DNA from: Chara braunii
Taxonomy: Eukaryota > Streptophyta > Charophyceae > Charales > Characeae
Direction of reading: 5' to 3'
Assembly (NCBI GenBank): GCA_003427395.1
Contig: BFEA01000141.1
Span: forward strand, 1,532,948-1,560,358
Length of the DNA: 27,411 nucleotides
The notes below the pieces were generated by a model. It was not told the DNA's origin. It was given only the letters and a program-made list of their open reading frames with translations, and searched no databases. The position numbers were made by a program, and so were the translations under genes. Of this stretch, positions 23,618 through 27,411 are shown piece after piece (the first letter of the stretch is position 1; every line of letters begins with the position of its first letter).

Positions 23618-24420
23618 GATGGATGTCGGCCTCCATACGGATCGCCAATTCTCTTCCTACGGAAGAAGAACAAAGATCTACAATTGTGCATCGACTACCG
23701 CAAGCTCAACGCGCGAACCGTCAAGAATGAGGGGCCTCTTCCTCGCATCGACAATCTGCTTGAGCGATTGGGCAGCGCAAAGTATTTTTCTAAGTTGGAT
23801 TTGAAGTCGGGATATCATCAAATCTCGATCCGATAGAAAGATCGTTACAAATCCGTGTTCAAGACGCGGTATGCGCATTTTGAGTGGGTGGTCATGCCTT
23901 TTGGCCTCACCAACGCCCCGTCAACCTCTCAAGCGGCAACGACCAACGAGTTTCGTGCAATGTTGGACTGGTTCGTGCTGGTCTACTTAGACGATATTCT
24001 CGTTTATAGCCCGTCATTGGAGGATCATCTTGAGCACCTTCGACGAGTGTTGGAGACGCTCCGCCACGCCAAGTACAAGGCCAACCACGACAAATGCGAA
24101 TTTGTCCGGCAAGAGCTGGAATACTTGGGCCATTTTGTCACACCGGAGAGCATCACTCCGCTACCGAACAAGATTCAAGACATCCAAGAGTGGTCGAAGC
24201 CACGGAACGTCATGGATGTCCGTTCATTCCTTGGTCTCGTCGGTTACTAGCAGCGTTTTATCAAGGGCTACTCAAAGATCACGACCCACTTGACCAAGCT
24301 TCAATGCGAGGATCGGCCATTCGACTTCGTAGAGGAGGCGCCGGAATCATTTTTGGCTCTCAAAGCCGCGCTATTATCTGCGGAGGTCTTGCACATATAC
24401 GACCCGCTTTTGCCTATGCG
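23618..24420 (+). pseudogene. Element B reverse transcriptase, N-terminally truncated
   Basis: It starts inside the RT at PPYGSPILFLRKKNKDLQLCI. It keeps both catalytic motifs: FSKLDLKSGYHQI with Asp, and YLDDILVYS (about 23987). It is nevertheless broken by TAG at 23834-23836 and TAG at 24248-24250, the latter in the FLGLVGY-QRFIKGY motif. The counterpart in element A has no stop at either place but has lost both aspartates. Gag, protease and the start of RT are absent because the region upstream is the D LTR. Confidence 0.92.
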
Positions 24421-24900
24421 CGTCACTAAGAATGCGTTCGGCTATGGCATTGGTGTCGTCCTCGAGCAACACGATGGCGTGGACTGGCACCCGGTCGAGT
24501 ATTTCAGCAAGAAAGTGTCCGTCGTGCACTCCATTCACGATGCACGCAAGAAGCAACTCCTCGCCTTCGTCCACGCGCTCAAGCGGTGGCGGCACTTCCT
24601 CCTTGGTCGAAGCCAATTTCGATGGGTAACGGACAACAATCCGTTGGTCTTTTACAAGACCCGAAACATCGTCAACAGCACCATCGCTCGTTGGATGGCT
24701 TTCATCGACCAGTTCGTCTTCTTTCCCGATCACATTCGGGGGAAGTCGAACCCTTTTGCGGATGCTCTTTCATGGCGTCCGGATCATTGTACCGCGGTCT
24801 ATTCAACCTTCGAGATCGACAACGACCTGCGGGACAGCTTCGTACGCGGCTACCAAGCCGACCCCGAGTTTCGCGACGAGTACGCAAATTCCTCTCCTAA
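24421..24900 (+). pseudogene. Element B RNase H (catalytic residue lost)
   Basis: RNase H would degrade the RNA strand of the RNA-DNA hybrid. The frame (24290-25444) is open through VVLEQHDGVDWHPVEYFSKK, FVHALKRWRHFLLGR and GKSNPFADALSWRPD. The first catalytic Asp (TTDALGYG in element A) is Asn here: VTKNAFGYG, codon 24431-24433. The remaining hallmark segments are present. Confidence 0.88.
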
Positions 24901-26363
24901 TCCGGCGCCTTCTCACTACCGGATCCAAGAGGGGTACTTGCTTGTCCACACACGGGGGAGGACCTTCTTTGCGTACCGAGTGACCCTCTCTTGCGTACAA
25001 AGCTTCTTCGCGAGTTCCACGATGCTCCCGCCATCGGACACTTTGGAGTCAATCGCACGATTGGCCGACTTCGCGAGCGATTTTGATGGCCTGGCCTTCT
25101 CGGCGACGTCACACGCTATTGCGAGTCATGCGAGGTTTGCCGACGCTGCAAATCCCTCAACCATCGTCCATACGGCGAGTTGCGACCATTGCCAATCCCC
25201 TTGCAGCGAAGGGAAGCGATTGCCGTGGACATTACCGGCCCGTTCCCCAAGCACAAGACCGACGTGGATGGGATTCTCACGGTGGTCGACCGACTCACCA
25301 AGTTCGCCATGTTTTTTGCCTTGCAACAATCATGCCAAGGCACCAGAGTTGGCCGAGGTTCTTTACGCCGGATGGATTCGAACCAAGGGTTACCCCAAGG
25401 AAATCGTCTGCGACCACGACACTCGGTTCATGTCCGATTTTTAGTTAACGCTCATCAAGCGATGGGGCTCATCTATCAAGCCCAGTTCAACTTGCCATCT
25501 CCAGACTGATGGCCAAACGGAGAGGGCGCACAGGTTCTCCTTCGCACTCTCATCCGTTCAGATCATAAGGATTGGGTTGAGCCGCTGTCGGATGTCGAGT
25601 TGGCCTACAACTCCTCCATCCACCCGGCTATTGGAATGTCACCCTTCGAATTCGAGCACGGCTCACCGGTCACTGCTCCGTTGGACACCATCATTCCACG
25701 AGCGGCCGAGAGCGACGACCATTTTATTTTCTTACGTCAGATGCAAAAGCTTCTCGTCAAGGCACGCGACCAAATGGCTAAGACGCAGCAACGCATGAGC
25801 CAGCAGGCCAATCGCCAGCGTCTCCCTTACCCATTCCGCGCCAGAGACCTCGTTTGGGTTTCCGCCGCGGAATTCAACCTTGAACAAAGATATCTCTCGC
25901 AACCTCCTCCCGAAATAGATGGGGCCCTGGTCGATCGTGGCACCCGCTGGGAATGCACCCGAGGGACCTTCCTTCACTATTCACGTGCCCACCCACTTGC
26001 CCATCTACCCGGTCTTTCATTGCTCCAAGTTGGCTCTTTACACACCAGCGGAACATGACGATTTTCCCGGGCGACGATTGCAAGACCCCCTCTATGGACG
26101 GTTTTCAGGAGCTCGGCGACATCATCTCCCAACGACGCTACGGCAACAGGCCAACCGAGTATTTGGTCCATTTTGCATACTGCACACACCGAGCTGACCG
26201 TTTGTTGACCCATGCGGAAATTCAAGTAACAACTCCCGACGTTCTCGCACGCTACGAACGCAAGATGCAAGGCAAGCCGGTCTCTTCGGCTGCACGCCTC
26301 ACCCACGTCCAGGTTCCACCTTCAGATCCTCAGCTTCACCCTTGCTCCGGCTTAACTTCCTAA
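24901..26363 (+). pseudogene. Element B integrase with chromodomain-like tail (broken)
   Basis: After RIQEGYLLVHTRGR (near 24950) the frame shifts. The zinc-binding part is readable near 25010-25150. The core has VDITGPFPKHKTDVDG (25180-25509 frame), CDHDTRFMSDF followed by TAG at 25442-25444, and QTDGQTER (25502 onward) in sequence. The C-terminal part LAYNSSIHPAIGMSPFEFEH and FRARDLVWVSAAEFNL is at 25600-26058. The tail RPTEYLVHFAY ... LARYERKMQGKPV (25953-26363) is better preserved than in A and ends at TAA 26361-26363. Confidence 0.9.
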
Positions 26364-26376
26364 GGAGGGGGGGGGG
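26362..26376 (+). other. Polypurine tract of element B
   Basis: AAGGAGGGGGGGGGG abuts the 3' LTR, overlaps the integrase stop codon and includes a run of ten G. Element A has a shorter version at 730-743. Confidence 0.9.
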
Positions 26377-27071
26377 TGTTACATGCTGCGCCTGCACATG
26401 AGGGCCATTTTCCAGGCCCTGCGTCGTTTCAAACTAAAAATGGCAGTAGCCTTTTTAGCATGAAGCGAAGGGCCATTTTGGATATTTCATCAGACCGACC
26501 TGCCCTGAAACTCAGGCACCAAACCAGGGTTTTAGGAACAAGCTACTTTTGGCCTGTTCCCACGACAGCTGCAGTGCCAGACCCTGACTCAGTTTGGCAT
26601 TGGCAAGAGCAGCCTCCTGGACTGCCCGCCCTGCAACTGCAGGCAGTCGGAGGCAGTTAGGAGGCAGGCCGAGGTAGTACATAGGGACGTCCCATGCACT
26701 TCACGGGTAGGCAGGAGGCAGTTAGTAATCTTCAGGATTCGGCAGCAGCACTCTGGAGGAGCGCTGCAGGAGTAGTAGTAGTAGCGCTAAAGTAGTCTTC
26801 AGCGCTGGGCGCCAGTAGCGTTAACTGTAGCCTTCAGTGCTGGGCGCCATAGCTAGAGTAGTACTATAGGGAGAGAGATTGGGCGGAGGCTAGAGAGACT
26901 TACCTACAGCGCCATTGCTCCAACTTCGTCTTCGAGGTACCTGCAGCACAACACCATTTTCACAGCTCAGTTCCTGGCACACGAAAGAGAGAGTTCTTCT
27001 TCTTCCTCTTCTCAGTCCACCATCTCATTCTCACCCTCTCACTATCTGACTTCACAGCATCAGCAGACTAC

Positions 27072-27103
<32 letters not shown>

Positions 27104-27319
27104 CCAGGTGACATTGGATCCAGACTCGACATGGGACTTCAGACATTTTGAAGAAGGATTATTCGGGACTTGTAACGAGACTTGGTGTTGACAACTTTCC
27201 CATCTCCCCCTTCCTCTTCTTCGTCTGATCCCCTCCTCTTCGTCTGTGTATGTTTGGACCTGGCACTTCTTTCCTGTGTATAGCGCCAGGCCCCTTCAGA
27301 CCTTGTGATGAGCATGATG
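26377..27319 (+). repeat. 3' LTR of element B (truncated)
   Basis: It starts TGTTACATGC and follows the 5' LTR to GTGATGAGCATGATG (27319), then diverges, so about the last 260 bp are missing. Compared with the 5' LTR it lacks about 92 bp of U3 (12943-13034 in the 5' copy), which removes the GGGCCTGCAGGCCC palindrome. It shares the TATA-module deletion (near 26619-26622). Its motif is ACTTACCTA (26898-26906). There is no gene here; open frames are LTR sequence. Confidence 0.93.
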
Positions 27320-27411
27320 CAATCAGACTCGTTTTCAAACACACTTTTCACACATGTAAACAGTAACGCAGCACACTGGCGACATGCGCCCACTCAAAAC
27401 TCAGAGATATG
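27320..27411. other. Unrecognised sequence beyond the truncated LTR
   Basis: From CAATCAGACTCG onward there is no match to the 5' LTR or to any other part of the window that I can see. It may be another insertion or flanking genome. Confidence 0.4.

Larger units (their letters stand above)
12894..27319 (+). mobile_element. Element B: chimeric Ty3/gypsy element interrupted by C and D
   Basis: The 5' LTR (12894-14197), primer site and leader match element A. The RT to integrase part (about 23618-26363), polypurine tract and 3' LTR (26377-27319) also match A. The gag, protease and N-terminal RT that A has (roughly 3500-6224 in A) are missing from B. In their place are about 8.8 kb of other elements (about 14790-23617). 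B is therefore either one copy whose middle was lost after nested insertions, or two partial copies brought together by recombination. The left flank is the (CA)n repeat. The right end is truncated, so a target duplication cannot be tested. Confidence 0.85.

Overview
This window looks like a transposon-rich nuclear region from a large green-lineage genome. The supports are plant-type initiator-tRNA-Met primer sites, Ty3/gypsy pol genes with a chromodomain-like tail, and one plant-like alanine aminotransferase exon with canonical splice sites. A streptophyte alga or a bryophyte would fit, but species cannot be fixed from the sequence. Almost everything here is nested, decayed retrotransposon; no intact autonomous element, RNA gene or CRISPR array was seen.

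Layout. (1) Positions 1-9560 hold element A, a minus-strand Ty3/gypsy element. Its 3' LTR is cut by the window start, its 5' LTR is 8223-9560, and its gag, protease, RT/RNase H and integrase are all broken. Its leader carries an unrelated solo LTR at 6875-8009. (2) Positions 9561-12893 are the only stretch between the large elements: a decayed LINE-like coding fragment (about 9924-10985, minus), an intact 204-bp alanine aminotransferase exon (11088-11291, minus), unrecognised intron-like sequence, and a GA/CT minisatellite. (3) Positions 12894-27319 hold element B, a plus-strand relative of A. Its 5' LTR, primer site and partly duplicated leader run to about 14790. Its RT, RNase H and integrase resume near 23620 and end in a polypurine tract and a truncated 3' LTR. 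(4) Between those two parts of B, about 8.8 kb of other material replaces B's gag and protease: a second Ty3/gypsy lineage on the minus strand (element C, about 14800-22640), itself carrying a 478-bp insertion with a 5-bp target duplication, and a truncated plus-strand LTR of a further family (D, about 22693-23617).

A and B point away from each other, so their 5' LTRs form a 1.3-kb inverted repeat on either side of the aminotransferase exon. If the rest of that gene lies outside the window, one intron holds A plus the LINE and another holds B, C and D.

The most interesting signals are in the LTRs, not the proteins. Every LTR family here carries, downstream of its promoter and always in the same orientation, a motif ACTTACCTG (or a one-base variant). 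This equals the U1 snRNA 5' end and, on the opposite strand, is a consensus 5' splice site. Three different LTRs also frame their TATA box with an 8-bp inverted repeat, and in both LTRs of B that whole module has been deleted.
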